A model generated the notes under the pieces. The model was not told the origin of the DNA and made no database searches. It saw only the letters and a program-made list of their open reading frames with translations. A stretch of 64,000 nt of DNA, taken from contig JARGSG010000184.1 in the NCBI GenBank assembly GCA_030374805.1, positions 671,001 to 735,000 on the forward strand, read 5' to 3'. The position numbers were made by a program, and so were the translations under genes. This stretch comes from Gracilaria gracilis. Lineage: Eukaryota; Rhodophyta; Florideophyceae; Gracilariales; Gracilariaceae. This document shows positions 1-9,644 of this stretch, piece by piece (position 1 is the first letter of the stretch; the number at the start of each line of letters is the position of its first letter).

Positions 1-925
1 TCATACTTGGGTTGAAGCCACTACACTACTAGAGAGATGTATTTCAAAACAGGCAAATACATCATGAGAACGCTAAAGTTCTGTTCGACGCGATGAAATC
101 TTACTACAGCTGTACCGTGGTACTCGCTCCGACACCTGCAGCGTGGCACGAAACAAAAAAGCTGAGCCGCTTGGGCTTACGGCGGTCGTTTTGCTCCGAA
201 ACGGATATCCATTGGCATCATTGCTGCCTATCACGCAATCTAACAATCCCCTGGAGTGTATGGTCCAATTATAGGGGAGCAATAATGTTCAACGTAGTCG
301 TGCTGAGCACTCCCGAACCCTCAAGATTGGATTCATAGACGGGTTTGACAAATGCCTCGCCAAGTTCGTCGCCAACTGGTTTGCCAACTGGGAGCTTAGT
401 TTGGCTGATTATTCTGTAATTACAATGCCCATTGTGGCGTGTTGCGATTGCATCCACGCAGGATTGCCCCTAGATATCTCTCACAATGCATTGCGATACA
501 TCAATGAATGGAAATCGCCCGTCGTCCTCGAATGACCTGAAATTTCAGTAGGCGCCGTGCTGGATGCCTCATACTTATACGTCTTTAAGGTCTATGACAC
601 AAGTGCGCTCACTCCGTGCTCTGAATGGTACCGTTGGTACACGAGTAGACCCAAGTTGCTCAGGACATGTACCTTGCCCCTGTCTGAAGCACGCATATTA
701 ATAAGGAATCGCCGCCAGTCAACTCGCCTAGTAGCTCTCCATGCTCATTCACAACTTGGACGGCTTTCAAAGAACCAAGTCTAATTCACGGCCATTCATC
801 CAACACAACTCGAGAAACAGAAACAGTTGCAGTGTTTGCACTCGAAAATCTTGAGTACACGGGCCTATCTAGACAACAGAATCTCTCCGATAACATCTAT
901 CTTCACGATCTCATCATCCTCCACA
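1..925. other. Intergenic, nothing recognised
   Basis: I see only short open frames here, the longest about 80 codons, with no recognisable domain. A 62-codon minus-strand frame at 269-457 could be a relic of a coding region, but I cannot name it. The last 100 bases are the 5' flank or an N-terminal extension of the long gene that follows. Confidence 0.4.
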
Positions 926-3061
926 ATGGACGCGAAAAAGGAACACCGCCATTCCAAGGAATTAACCATGGTTGATTGGGTGGTGAAGCTCATGAACTTC
1001 AACATGCTGCTGTTTCTTCCACGGAAGGCAAGCAATTTCCGATGGGCGATCACCTCGAAGGATGTTCCTTGCTACCGCGGGGAATTCTCAGGCGGCCAGT
1101 TCACCAAAGTATACGGGCGCGTAACGTCCAAGTATAAATTCCACCCTCAGCAGCAGTATGAGAACGCCATGAGGCGTTTCGATGTGGTAGATGCGCTTGG
1201 TGCGCAAATGAAACAAACTGGAAACCTAGCGTTCTACAAAGCCATACTCGGACAGAATACGCTACCCGACATGACTGAACACGAAGTGGATCTCACGAGA
1301 ATCGGAGACCTGAACACCATTTCTGCCTCCGGTGATTACTTGTATCGAGAGATACTCAGTCGCAAGAATGAAAAAGCAGCTCAGGCTGCGCGAGCGAGTT
1401 ACGCAAGGGGTTATAGTCGAGTCGTGGATGCATTGGACTCCGAAGATTGGAAGAGACTGCGGACCGAACTTCGAAACAGTCAACATTTGGGTGCTGGAGT
1501 CGAGGACACGCCTGGGGAGAGCGTGCTGTTAGTGGCACTGTCGTACAAGGGTACTAGCGTTAAGATCACTCGTCGAATGCGCCTGTTCAAGGAAGATGGA
1601 ACTCCAGATGATGAAGAAGGATTGCTAGCTCAGACGGAAATTGATATGTCCTCCGATTTCGTTGACGATTTCCGTTGGAGTCAACTAGTGAGGTCTTGCA
1701 AAGCAATCGCGAAGCAAAGGGGTATAGACAAGATTCGAGTTTGGATCGACCGGCTCGTGATGATGGGTCGCAGCATAGAAGAACGCAGCCAGGTTTACGA
1801 AGTACTCGAGTGGGAGGAGTTTGGTATGTTTGCGTACGCTGTTTGTCCAGTGGTTCGATTGTATGATGCGCAGGAACCTCTGTACGGCACTGATTTCTGG
1901 AGGAAACTGGAAACTGTTCTTGGCGTTGCTGGGAGAGGGATAGTAGTGGATGACTACATGCTTCGCAAGTATGACAAGACCTTATACTTCGGATCTTCCA
2001 TGTACGAGAGACTTCACAACGGTATATCTAGCATCGGGGGCACGGGAATCTACCTAAGATCTGTAACACTGGCACTTGCAACGGCAGTCCTGACGGATGG
2101 GGTTTCCGTATCAGCAGTGAATGAAGATTATCGTACTGTTCGATCTGCCAACGCCTGGAAAGCATGGGCTCTTCGAACGATTGCTGAGGGAGCGTACAGT
2201 CGAAGTCATACGTCCATGTTAAGGCAAGAGGAAAGTTTTGTGGTGTCTCTTCGCGAGTTTATGACGATTGCTTTCTGGGAGTCGAGGGTGAGTGTTTGCC
2301 CCATGCTGACCGGGAAGAGTTATCTGGACATGTCGTACCAGAAATCGATGTCGTGGCGCAAGTGTTCAAACTGGGATGGCATCATCGAATGGATCGGAAT
2401 GATGCCATCCTGTTGCGAAGTGAGAGAGAGCTCAGAAATCATGCAGTTCCTGAGGCAGAATGCGCAAATGAGTATGTGGACTACGACAACGGGCCATGCG
2501 GCGTCCATTATAACATTGAGGAGTGCGGACCAGGTACACAAGAGATGCATCGTGGTGAACCTTGCACGTTTTTCGACGATAGGCGACGGTCATGTTGTGG
2601 GTGTGGCCGAAGCGACTGGATTGTGGGCTAATAGTCTCCTGCCGCGATACTTCCGTTTCCTACCGGACCCCGATCATGACCAGAAGGTAACGATTGAAGA
2701 GGAAGGCGTGCTGTACTCTTATGAAGCGATGAAATTCAGGCTACGACTAGTGGATCTACCACCTATGGTGGTATTTGTGTTAACCGTGGTCGTCCTTGTC
2801 GCGCTCGCTATTGGGTGCTTCGTGCTGGGGACTTCTAATTCTGGCTTCTTTCATCTGTTGGGGGTTGTGTTACTGGTTGTGGCCATTGCGGTAGTTGTAG
2901 TTCGGCTTATGTCGTGGTCGTTGACGTGGCCTTGGGAAGACACGGATGATGTGGGAGAGGCAGTGTTCGACAACCTGTTGCTACATGCTCTGTACGGGGC
3001 AGGCATTAAGGAGAAGTACAGGAACTTGAGGGCCAAATTCGAGGACATTAGTTGGAGTTAG
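926..3061 (+). CDS. Orphan protein with C-terminal membrane hairpin
   Basis: The frame is open from 827, but I chose the ATG at 926, which begins MDAKKEHRHSKE and follows a short CT-rich leader. That gives about 711 residues and a TAG stop. Two hydrophobic segments, encoded at about 2760-2840 and 2845-2910, are rich in V, L and A and are separated by a short Gly/Ser turn, so the C-terminus is probably anchored in a membrane with a short tail outside. The remaining protein is mixed alpha/beta, with many Trp and Arg residues. A stretch near 1735-1865 (VWIDRLVMMGRSIEERSQVY and following) is loosely like the Trp-Ile-Asp...Gln-Val pattern of fungal heterokaryon-incompatibility (HET) domains. I regard that as a weak resemblance only. 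No intron is needed. I do not recognise the family. Confidence 0.6.
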   Translation: MDAKKEHRHSKELTMVDWVVKLMNFNMLLFLPRKASNFRWAITSKDVPCYRGEFSGGQFTKVYGRVTSKYKFHPQQQYENAMRRFDVVDALGAQMKQTGNLAFYKAILGQNTLPDMTEHEVDLTRIGDLNTISASGDYLYREILSRKNEKAAQAARASYARGYSRVVDALDSEDWKRLRTELRNSQHLGAGVEDTPGESVLLVALSYKGTSVKITRRMRLFKEDGTPDDEEGLLAQTEIDMSSDFVDDFRWSQLVRSCKAIAKQRGIDKIRVWIDRLVMMGRSIEERSQVYEVLEWEEFGMFAYAVCPVVRLYDAQEPLYGTDFWRKLETVLGVAGRGIVVDDYMLRKYDKTLYFGSSMYERLHNGISSIGGTGIYLRSVTLALATAVLTDGVSVSAVNEDYRTVRSANAWKAWALRTIAEGAYSRSHTSMLRQEESFVVSLREFMTIAFWESRVSVCPMLTGKSYLDMSYQKSMSWRKCSNWDGIIEWIGMMPSCCEVRESSEIMQFLRQNAQMSMWTTTTGHAASIITLRSADQVHKRCIVVNLARFSTIGDGHVVGVAEATGLWANSLLPRYFRFLPDPDHDQKVTIEEEGVLYSYEAMKFRLRLVDLPPMVVFVLTVVVLVALAIGCFVLGTSNSGFFHLLGVVLLVVAIAVVVVRLMSWSLTWPWEDTDDVGEAVFDNLLLHALYGAGIKEKYRNLRAKFEDISWS

Positions 3062-3564
3062 GCAGTAAGCTATTCAACGCGCAAAGGGCTGTAGATAAAC
3101 TTTCCGCGTCGAAATGACAATGTCGCCGTGGGCGATGCCGACACGTGGCCGGATACAACACACACGAGTCCTGATTGGAAAGCCCCCGCGCCCGGCAAGC
3201 ACGCGCTTGAAGCCTTCAACTTGAAGGGTGCAACTGTCGAGCTGACAGTGGAGAGCGCCATGTGCCGTTTGGTGCTCGTCGTCGGCGACGACGTTTCGTG
3301 TTATTGGCGAACAATTTTCATGGCTGCCTTCACAAATGACACACCTGCTTGCACGTTCACGAATCCAGCTCTACAATGACAACCGTAACATTGTCACTCA
3401 GGTCCTGAACGAATATCTGATATTGTGGACTGGGGGCATGACAAATAACCTCAAGCGATCCTCAAAATTTTATTCACAAGATTGCTTCTTCTCTAGTCGC
3501 GCCACAATAACACAGACAGTTGTGTAATACCACAGACAGTTCTCGCCGCCGGTCCATTCCAATG
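3062..3564. other. Intergenic spacer
   Basis: No convincing gene. It contains a small GC palindrome around 3276-3296 (GTCGTCGGCGACGAC) and AT-richer sequence towards the Crypton relic. Convergent 3' ends of the orphan gene and the recombinase relic meet here. Confidence 0.35.
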
Positions 3565-4673
3565 CTACGCAATGTCCACATCTCGCGTTCCCAGCTTACC
3601 AGCCCCTACACCGTAATTCACATTGATAGTCGCATTCCCGGAGAATTGACCTTGGTTATTGAGAAATGACAAAACTGGGACTTCCGCTCCGCCGAATACC
3701 ATGCCGTCCTTAATTGCTCTACGTCTTCCATTTATCTCCCTGTGGTTGATAGGAACTTCATTCTCCTTGTAAACCAAACTGTTTTGAGCCGCGAAAAGTA
3801 GTCCAACCTTCTTATCATCAAACTTCTTTTCCTTCGTCTCCAAGCGCTTAGTATCTGGCTGCTAAAAACATCCCAAGATTCCCTCCTGCTGACGTTTACC
3901 CAGTGTTCCACGCAAATTGGTGTAAGAGAAAAATGAACGATGATCGCGATGACCGGAACGCAATGCTACACTTGCGTCTCCCATTCCTGCACTGAACAAT
4001 TGCGTGATCACAGTAGACCGTAAGCCAAGTAGCGTCATAGAACGACGGACACCAACACCAGTGATCTTATTTGTAGTGAAAGCCTCTGTAATATAGCGGA
4101 CAAGAGAGCTACCACTGATGTTCTGTGGCTTGAAGAATGACGACGGCGTAGTACCTCTATAATTCACAGCACAGAAAAACTTTTCCTGGCCCTCCCTAAG
4201 TCCAGAAATGAGGGTGACATATTCTTCCAGATCGGCGTACACATTAACCAAGCCATTGAGCTGTTCACGATTGCAAACAAAAATTTCTTTTGGCTTCGAG
4301 TTAAGATACTTGATGCCTCCTGATTGGGTCTTTGAGGCTCCGTCTCAGCTTCCTATGCGTCCGACAATTCGAAAAACACTTTCTGTACCTTCTCTCACTT
4401 TTGTAACGTCCTGCAGACGCAGTTCATTCAATTCACTTTTTCGAAAGGCCGTCATCAAGGCAATGTTGAATACCATTCTCGTTCAAAAACCTTTCGGGTG
4501 TGACTTTGACAACTGCGAAGACTTGTAAAGAGTTACAATGTTTTCTTCGGTGAGGATGTTGTGACTTTTTCGGCAAACGCCGTCAGCTTGTTGTTGTCGG
4601 ATTTTGTTGTCCAATGCAGCGGTCAGTCCTTTCTGCGGATCAGAGAATACTCTTCCAGAGAACAAATTAAGGT
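3565..4673 (-). pseudogene. Crypton-like tyrosine recombinase, C-terminal half (broken)
   Basis: This is the catalytic half of a tyrosine recombinase that begins at 37797 and is cut by retrotransposon A at 4674-4678. Reading down the minus strand, residues resume with GYDLNLFSGRVF. Then comes an all-alpha segment (KIRQQQADGV...HNILTEENI), which matches the layout of Crypton/DUF3504 recombinases. The first catalytic Arg is in AFRKSELNEL. The box II region reads LRSTVITQLFSAGM, with Leu where His is usual, followed by SGHRDH and the presumed nucleophile Tyr in SFFSYTNL. Breaks: one base is missing in a T-run near 4490, the frame changes again before 4251, and an in-frame TAG lies at 3862-3864. 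The tail to 3565 (GVGAGKLGTRDVDIA) continues in the same frame after that TAG. The family assignment is by motif pattern. Confidence 0.75.
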
Positions 4674-4678
4674 CATAG
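4674..4678. repeat. Target-site duplication CATAG (left) of element A
   Basis: CATAG immediately precedes the left LTR and is repeated immediately after the right LTR at 37113-37117. Five-base duplications are typical for Ty3/gypsy integrases. Confidence 0.93.
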
Positions 4679-5477
4679 TGTGGTGCAACCCCTGCGGAGG
4701 AAGAAGACACACAAAGGGTGTTCAAGCCTTCCCTCAACTGAGGTAGTCACAGCAATAGAGCCCCTCTCAGGGTGATCGCGCTAGCCGGGTGTAAGACCGG
4801 GGATCACCGTCACGACACGCGTAGAGAGCGGTAAAGGCAAAGAAGCCGCACAGTGGTGGGGAACACGACAGAGTCGGGGATGACGTCACAGACGGGACAA
4901 CCAACACACACACGAGAGTGGCACGAGACGCGGAGAGCGGTAGCGAACCACGCGAGTGGGCAAAACAAAGAACGGTCAACACCGGTATGCAGTGTAGCGA
5001 TACCTGTATAACTGTGCGAAAACAAATAAAGGAAACACACAGAATAGCACGCGGAATGCGGTAAGGGTGCTGTAGATGCCGCGAGGCGGATGATGGTACC
5101 TACACAGTAGTGGCAACTCTCCGCGAGGAGGATATTGCTCACCAAGGGTGAAACATCAGAGCCGAACACTCGGTTGAGTCGTTTACTTCTCCAAAGTTGG
5201 GTTGAGCTCAACCTACTATGTTGTGTAGCCGCCCACTGTCAGTGGTAACTAAATATCCAATATTAATATCTAGAATCCCCAACAATGGGTGCAAACTCCC
5301 CACACGTGTGTGACTGACCAGCAATGCTGTGCACCTCACAACTATCCTATATGTTGTACGAATCTACCCAAGAATGGGGTGTGCCACGCACGGCATTCAT
5401 CATCACCTCCTTAGAGAGCATCCCCTTGTCTATGAATCGCAATAGCGAAGCTTCATCCGCAATAGCGTTGCACTACA
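4679..5477 (-). repeat. LTR of element A (3' LTR, 799 bp)
   Basis: In element orientation it starts TGTAGTGCAACG and ends GGGTTGCACCACA, so it is bounded by the usual TG...CA. By eye it differs from the other LTR by three substitutions and one single-base indel. On the upper strand it lies directly upstream of the antisense ORF, so it could provide an outward promoter for that ORF (inference). Confidence 0.93.
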
Positions 5478-5492
5478 TCTTCTCCTCCTGAG
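5478..5492 (-). other. Polypurine tract of element A
   Basis: In element orientation CTCAGGAGGAGAAGA abuts the 3' LTR start TGTAGTG. This is the expected place and composition for the plus-strand primer of an LTR retrotransposon. Confidence 0.8.
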
Positions 5493-5535
5493 GCGCGACG
5501 ACGACCCGCGAGCGCGTGCATCTTCCTCCTTCGGA

Positions 5536-5546
5536 GTGTATAAGTA
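5536..5546 (+). promoter_or_regulatory. Possible TATA box for antisense ORF
   Basis: GTGTATAAGTA lies 59 bp outside the LTR edge and about 170 bp upstream of the preferred start codon of the antisense ORF at 5714. The assignment is by sequence and position only. Confidence 0.3.
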
Positions 5547-5713
5547 CCTCCCCGATAGCGGGTCCTTCTCCTTCTCCTGTCGCTTCGCCACGCGACCCAA
5601 GCGAATCACCAACTTTTACACGCTCTGCAGCGGTATCGCCTCCGATTCCTCGGCTTCCTCTTGCTCCTTCTGTTCCGAACACTTCGGCTTCCTTTCCTTG
5701 CGCTACAACAGCG

Positions 5714-7543
5714 ATGAGTACTCCCAATCAGGGCAACAACCAACCGCCTGGCGGGCCTCCTCAACCCTATTTCGGGGGCTTTGGTCATCCTCAACCGGCC
5801 CAGCCGTCGTCCTCCAACCCCTCATCGGCGATGAATCCCGGCTTCCATACGGCGCCTCTTCCCCAAACGGGTGCACAACCGGCTCCGTACATCTTCCCCA
5901 ATCAAGTGGGCAACGGCATTGCGGCAATACCTCCGGCAGCGCCGGTGCTTAACCCGACTGTCGGTGCGTGGGCCTCGTATGACGAGTTAGAAGACGTGGA
6001 TCCACGGTCGAATCCATTACCGTTCGTACGGGCTCCTTGGTTACACCCTCACGCGGTCACTCAGCCTTCTCTCGTAGCGGCGTTCGCAGACGGCAGCGGT
6101 CATTTGCCGGGTGGGATTCACGTCTGGATGACGGTTACCTTTGACTGGCAATACCGGATTACCGTGCCAACGCAAGCTCTTGTCCACCGGCGTAGTGAGT
6201 CGCACAATACCGCTCGTGCGGAGATGGTACGTGTCGCGCATCTGCGGCTTGCCCGAACATACTCGGAACAACCGATACCCACGGAATTCCGGTTTGACGT
6301 TGCTTTCTACCGAACCCTCGGTGAGGTGCACTACGGCGAGAACTTGGCCCGGCTTGCCGGTGTAGTAGAGCGTTATCAGAACGTCACGATTCACCAGGAT
6401 GTCCTGTGCTGGACCCGTCCGCTGTTGCGTGCTGAATTCCGATACCTGCCCCGCATCCCGCGGTCCAACTTCTTGCAGAACATGATCCGTCCCGAACGAC
6501 GTGCTCGCTCCCGTTGGGGATATTTGATCCCCTATCAAAACACGGAGTCACACCGGATTAGGCCTCGCCACATGCGTGGAAGATACGTGCCACTTCCCTT
6601 TGTACGGGCCTCTTACGAGGTGTGCCGGGGGTGCTACGTTGAGCTTCCCCCGTGCCTGACCTACATCGGTAGTCGGTTGGCAACGAACCCGTTCACGGGA
6701 TGGTGGACCGTGATGATGACGGAATGGGCAGCCCGCACGGCGGTGTACGTCCTTCATGAAGTGTACGACCAGTACAGACTGTGGTTTATCCCTCCACGTT
6801 TGCGTCAAGCCATTCGAAGCTTGGATCTTACTCTTCCGCTGGGCGGCAATGGAAACCTCTCCGAGTTGATGAGCCTCTTGCGAGTGATTGACACAGTAGA
6901 CTGGAGCCAGGTGCCGCGCGCTCAGAGTAGGCGCGATGACGGAGACCTTCAGGTTGACCGGTCTCCCGGGCGCAGATCACCGCTAGCGGGCGATTTTGTC
7001 TTCTACGACCCGTGGTCACGGACACTGATCACTCCAGCGGAGGCACATATCCTGCGTCATGCAGAGCGAGTCATCCCTCCTGGGCATCCCACCGGATTCA
7101 TCATGACTGATGAATTCTTTCACCCTGTTGGAGGCGACAACATCATGCTCGATGACGCTCCTGATGAGGACGATGCCTTTGGAAAAGACGACACTCTCGT
7201 TGTGGAGCCAGCACCTGCTGTTGCAGTAGCGAACCCCCCTGCGGGTGGTCATATCGCCCCGGCTGCGCCGGTTGTACCAGTCCCAGTTCCTGTGTCCTTT
7301 CCAACTCCTGTGGAGGCTGCTTCGGCGCCTGCGACGGCGGCGTCGACTATGCCGAATGAAGCCGCGAACGCGGGAGTATCCGAAGAAGCACGGGCTGCCG
7401 TGATCGCTCAGTTCCTCAGCTCAGCTGGTGCCTCTGGCGCAGCGTCGGGCGACGTCACAGAGATGCGCGACGCCCTGATAGCGCAGCTGGCGAACGCTGG
7501 TGCTCAGCAAGGACCGAGTGGCTCGGGTGGCCCCTCCACGTAG
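5714..7543 (+). CDS. Antisense ORF of retrotransposon A, unknown function
   Basis: This gene is read opposite to gag-pol, between the chromodomain and the 3' LTR. The frame is open from 5516. I prefer the ATG at 5714 (MSTPNQGNNQPPGGPPQP), giving about 609 residues. The first 90 residues are rich in Pro, Gln, Ser and Gly. A folded centre of about 350 residues is rich in Arg, Trp and Tyr (for example GGIHVWMTVTFDWQYR and LCWTRPLLRAEFRYLPR). After an acidic patch (LDDAPDEDDAFGKDD), a Pro/Ala/Val linker and an Ala-rich amphipathic tail follow. No signal peptide, membrane span, zinc finger or known enzyme motif is visible. It stays fully open although the gag and pol of the same element are broken. 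Antisense ORFs at this position are known in some plant Ty3/gypsy elements. Whether this is the same phenomenon is unknown. Element B has no equivalent. Confidence 0.65.
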   Translation: MSTPNQGNNQPPGGPPQPYFGGFGHPQPAQPSSSNPSSAMNPGFHTAPLPQTGAQPAPYIFPNQVGNGIAAIPPAAPVLNPTVGAWASYDELEDVDPRSNPLPFVRAPWLHPHAVTQPSLVAAFADGSGHLPGGIHVWMTVTFDWQYRITVPTQALVHRRSESHNTARAEMVRVAHLRLARTYSEQPIPTEFRFDVAFYRTLGEVHYGENLARLAGVVERYQNVTIHQDVLCWTRPLLRAEFRYLPRIPRSNFLQNMIRPERRARSRWGYLIPYQNTESHRIRPRHMRGRYVPLPFVRASYEVCRGCYVELPPCLTYIGSRLATNPFTGWWTVMMTEWAARTAVYVLHEVYDQYRLWFIPPRLRQAIRSLDLTLPLGGNGNLSELMSLLRVIDTVDWSQVPRAQSRRDDGDLQVDRSPGRRSPLAGDFVFYDPWSRTLITPAEAHILRHAERVIPPGHPTGFIMTDEFFHPVGGDNIMLDDAPDEDDAFGKDDTLVVEPAPAVAVANPPAGGHIAPAAPVVPVPVPVSFPTPVEAASAPATAASTMPNEAANAGVSEEARAAVIAQFLSSAGASGAASGDVTEMRDALIAQLANAGAQQGPSGSGGPST

Positions 7544-7639
7544 GGGCTCGTCACAGTAGATTCCCAATAACTTGGCCGTTGTAGTCCCGAATAGCGGGGT
7601 ACAGCTTAGTTGAGATGTCCAGTAAAACTGTGTTCTTCC

Positions 7640-7990
7640 CTTGAGCATCAAGGTTATCTTCCTTCTTCAAGTGTAATCTTCAATAATCTTCTCCCTTCCG
7701 GGGTCTTCAAATCTTCCTCATGATTGAGTGCACTTTCCTCTGTCTTAGAGTCCTTCTTCCTCTTCATAGAGTCTTCATAGTTCTTCTCCTCTTCATAGAG
7801 TCTTCATTCCTCTTCATGAGTGCTTCAAATTCTCTTCTGAGCTTCAATTCCTCTTCGTAGAGTCTTCTTTCTTCTTCTCCTCTTCCTGAGGGCATTACTT
7901 CTTCTTCATAATCCTCTTCTGAGTGTCCTTTCCTCTTCATAGAGTCTTCTTAAATCTTCTCCTCTTCCTGAGGGCAGCTTAGCTTATTCT
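7640..7990. repeat. CT-rich degenerate tandem repeat
   Basis: About 350 bp of pyrimidine-rich sequence is built on variants of CTCTTCATAGAGTCTTC and CTTCTTCCTGAGGG, present many times with irregular spacing. In the sense of element A it is purine-rich. It lies between the stop of the antisense ORF and the end of the chromodomain, in the 3' untranslated part of the retrotransposon. Confidence 0.75.
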
Positions 7991-8139
7991 TCAACTCTCC
8001 TCGTTTAGAGGGTGCCTTCACGAAGTAACTTCGGCACTGTACTCCGCTGGAGGTCGTTACGCTTCCTCGAGTGAGGTTCGTTGTCGTTGATACGGCTACG
8101 CCGGACACGAGAGAATGTTCCGTCACAGACGGTGGCGGT

Positions 8140-8244
8140 CTACTCCACTAGGGCGCGGTGTAGGTTAGCCGGAACATCCGTGTTAGTACGGCGGTGATAC
8201 TGCACGATTTTCGATCGTGGCAGGTGCTCAACCGGTTCATCCGT
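8140..8244 (-). pseudogene. Chromodomain 3' end of element A (cut off by DNA transposon)
   Basis: The minus strand translates as TDEPVEHLPRSKIVQYHRRT and continues to a TAG stop at 8140-8142. The matching part of element B reads SDEPIEHLPRSKVVQYHRRT. It is the end of the chromodomain whose beginning stops at 28412, about 20 kb away. When the DNA transposon and one GT copy are removed, the codons for Ala-Asp-Thr-Asp rejoin in frame. This shows directly what was interrupted. Confidence 0.9.
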
Positions 8245-8246
8245 GT
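8245..8246. repeat. GT target duplication, left (DNA transposon)
   Basis: GT at 8245-8246 is repeated at 28410-28411. Removing one copy restores the chromodomain codons of element A, which supports a 2-bp duplication. Confidence 0.8.
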
Positions 8247-8263
8247 CGTCTGTGTTCTCGGAA
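8247..8263 (+). repeat. Left terminal inverted repeat
   Basis: CGTCTGTGTTCTCGGAA. It matches the right end (minus strand from 28409) at 16 of 17 positions. The two arms diverge after this. Confidence 0.85.
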
Positions 8264-8520
8264 GTGGAATAGTGAGAGCTAGTTGTGGAATAGTTCGTAG
8301 TTTAGGCCCAGAAATGGGCGCGCGAGGGGGTTTGTCGGGCTGGCACTCAAAAAATTAACAGATTTTGGAATATTGTATTCCACTTCGCGTAATTTTTTCT
8401 TCTGTTCCTCTAGTTTTTTGGCAGGTTCCGACCGCCTTCAACCAGAACTACGCCCTTTTCCAGGAACCTCATCATTTATTTCACTCGCGCTAGTTTTTCT
8501 CTCTGTTCCAATCCGCAACA
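8264..8520 (+). repeat. Left subterminal motif cluster
   Basis: Copies of GCTAGTT or CTCTAGTTTTTT and CTGTTCC occur here in plus orientation, near 8277, 8409-8427 and 8487-8511. The same motifs occur in opposite orientation at the right end. By analogy with other large cut-and-paste elements they may be transposase-binding sites. The stretch has no gene. Confidence 0.6.
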
Positions 8521-8620
8521 CAGCGCACACCCCACCCACCTTGCCCACCGCACCCGTCCAATGCACCCCTCACTCACCTCCACTCACCCCCAAAACACAT
8601 CAAGCACACATCAAAACACT

Positions 8621-9544
8621 TTACTCTTCAGGCTTTTCAGTCTGCGTATCCTGAAACGTCATCTCGTAAAAGCTCTGCGGACAGCTCAGCCCATTCTCAT
8701 ACACACGCCGCGCTTCCATACGAGTCCCCATCCCACCCAGCCTCTTCTCCTCCTGCTCCCCCAGAATCCTCTCCGCAATACGCACCGCATGCCCAGCACT
8801 CCTGAAACCCACCAACGGCGCCCCTCCAGGCAACTGCCGCGGCACATACACCTCCCCATTCTTCTCCACCCTCGCCATCCCTCCCCTCCTCTTCCTCAAA
8901 CGGCTCCCACCACCCTCCTCCTCACCCCCCTCCACAACCCTCTTCTTCCCTCCTCCACTGTTCGGCGTCACCGGAGACCCCTTCCCACCGCCTCCCTCCC
9001 CCCGCCTCAGCATCCCCTTCATCTCCACCAACAGACCGCACGCCTTCTCAACCTGTCCCATCTGCGCCTCCAGCACCTCCACCCTCCCCTTCAACGTCCT
9101 ATTCTCCCCCTTCAACTCAGCCAACTCCTTCACCAAACACTCCACTATCCCATCCACATGCCCCTTCATCTCCCTCCCCACCAATTTCAACCCTCCTCGC
9201 ACACTCGATATCACCTCTACCGGCAATCCGCCCTCCGAAACACTCAGCACAGCTCCCCCCATCTCCACCACCTTGTTCGCAAGAAAGTCATCCATCTGCT
9301 CCTTCACCCCAACCCCCATCTCCATCACACGCCCCTTCAGCTCCTCCGCAATCCCCTTCGGCGGCACTCCCTCCCCACCTCCACCCCCCACCTCCCTCCC
9401 AAGCCCCAGCTGGCTCAAATGCACCGCCTTCTTCTCTTCCTTCCCCTCGACGCCCTCTTCTTCCTCTCCCGAAGGCGTCCCCGGAACCTCCTTCCCCTCC
9501 AGGAGCGCCAAGAACTCCTCGTCCTTCACATACCCGTTCGACAT
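8621..9544 (-). CDS. Charged coiled-coil protein, unknown
   Basis: I start at the ATG at 9544 (MSNGYVKDEEFLALLEGKEV), giving about 307 residues. The frame extends upstream to 9643 but gains only non-ATG starts. The central third is predicted coiled coil (ELAELKGENRTLKGRVEVLE has heptad Leu/Val spacing). It is followed by a Gly-rich basic stretch with SRLRKRRGG, a possible nuclear localisation signal. The C-terminal 70 residues (VYVPRQLPGGAPLVGFRSAG...) look folded. The codons are very rich in G on the coding strand, unlike the neighbouring membrane-protein gene. It is the first gene inside the left end of the DNA transposon, read outwards. A long plus-strand frame over the same bases is a composition shadow. 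Confidence 0.6.
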   Translation of the reverse strand: MSNGYVKDEEFLALLEGKEVPGTPSGEEEEGVEGKEEKKAVHLSQLGLGREVGGGGGEGVPPKGIAEELKGRVMEMGVGVKEQMDDFLANKVVEMGGAVLSVSEGGLPVEVISSVRGGLKLVGREMKGHVDGIVECLVKELAELKGENRTLKGRVEVLEAQMGQVEKACGLLVEMKGMLRRGEGGGGKGSPVTPNSGGGKKRVVEGGEEEGGGSRLRKRRGGMARVEKNGEVYVPRQLPGGAPLVGFRSAGHAVRIAERILGEQEEKRLGGMGTRMEARRVYENGLSCPQSFYEMTFQDTQTEKPEE

Positions 9545-9644
9545 CACTCCGTACACGCGCGTAGTCGCAGGAGAAACACGAGAGCGCCAATATGCCACCG
9601 AAGACAATGCGACTTGGCCACTCGCGATCCCGACCCCTCGCACA

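Noticed and set aside
1735-1865. HET (heterokaryon incompatibility) domain in the orphan protein
   Set aside because: Only a short Trp-Ile-Asp/Gln-Val resemblance is visible. The rest of the domain cannot be traced.
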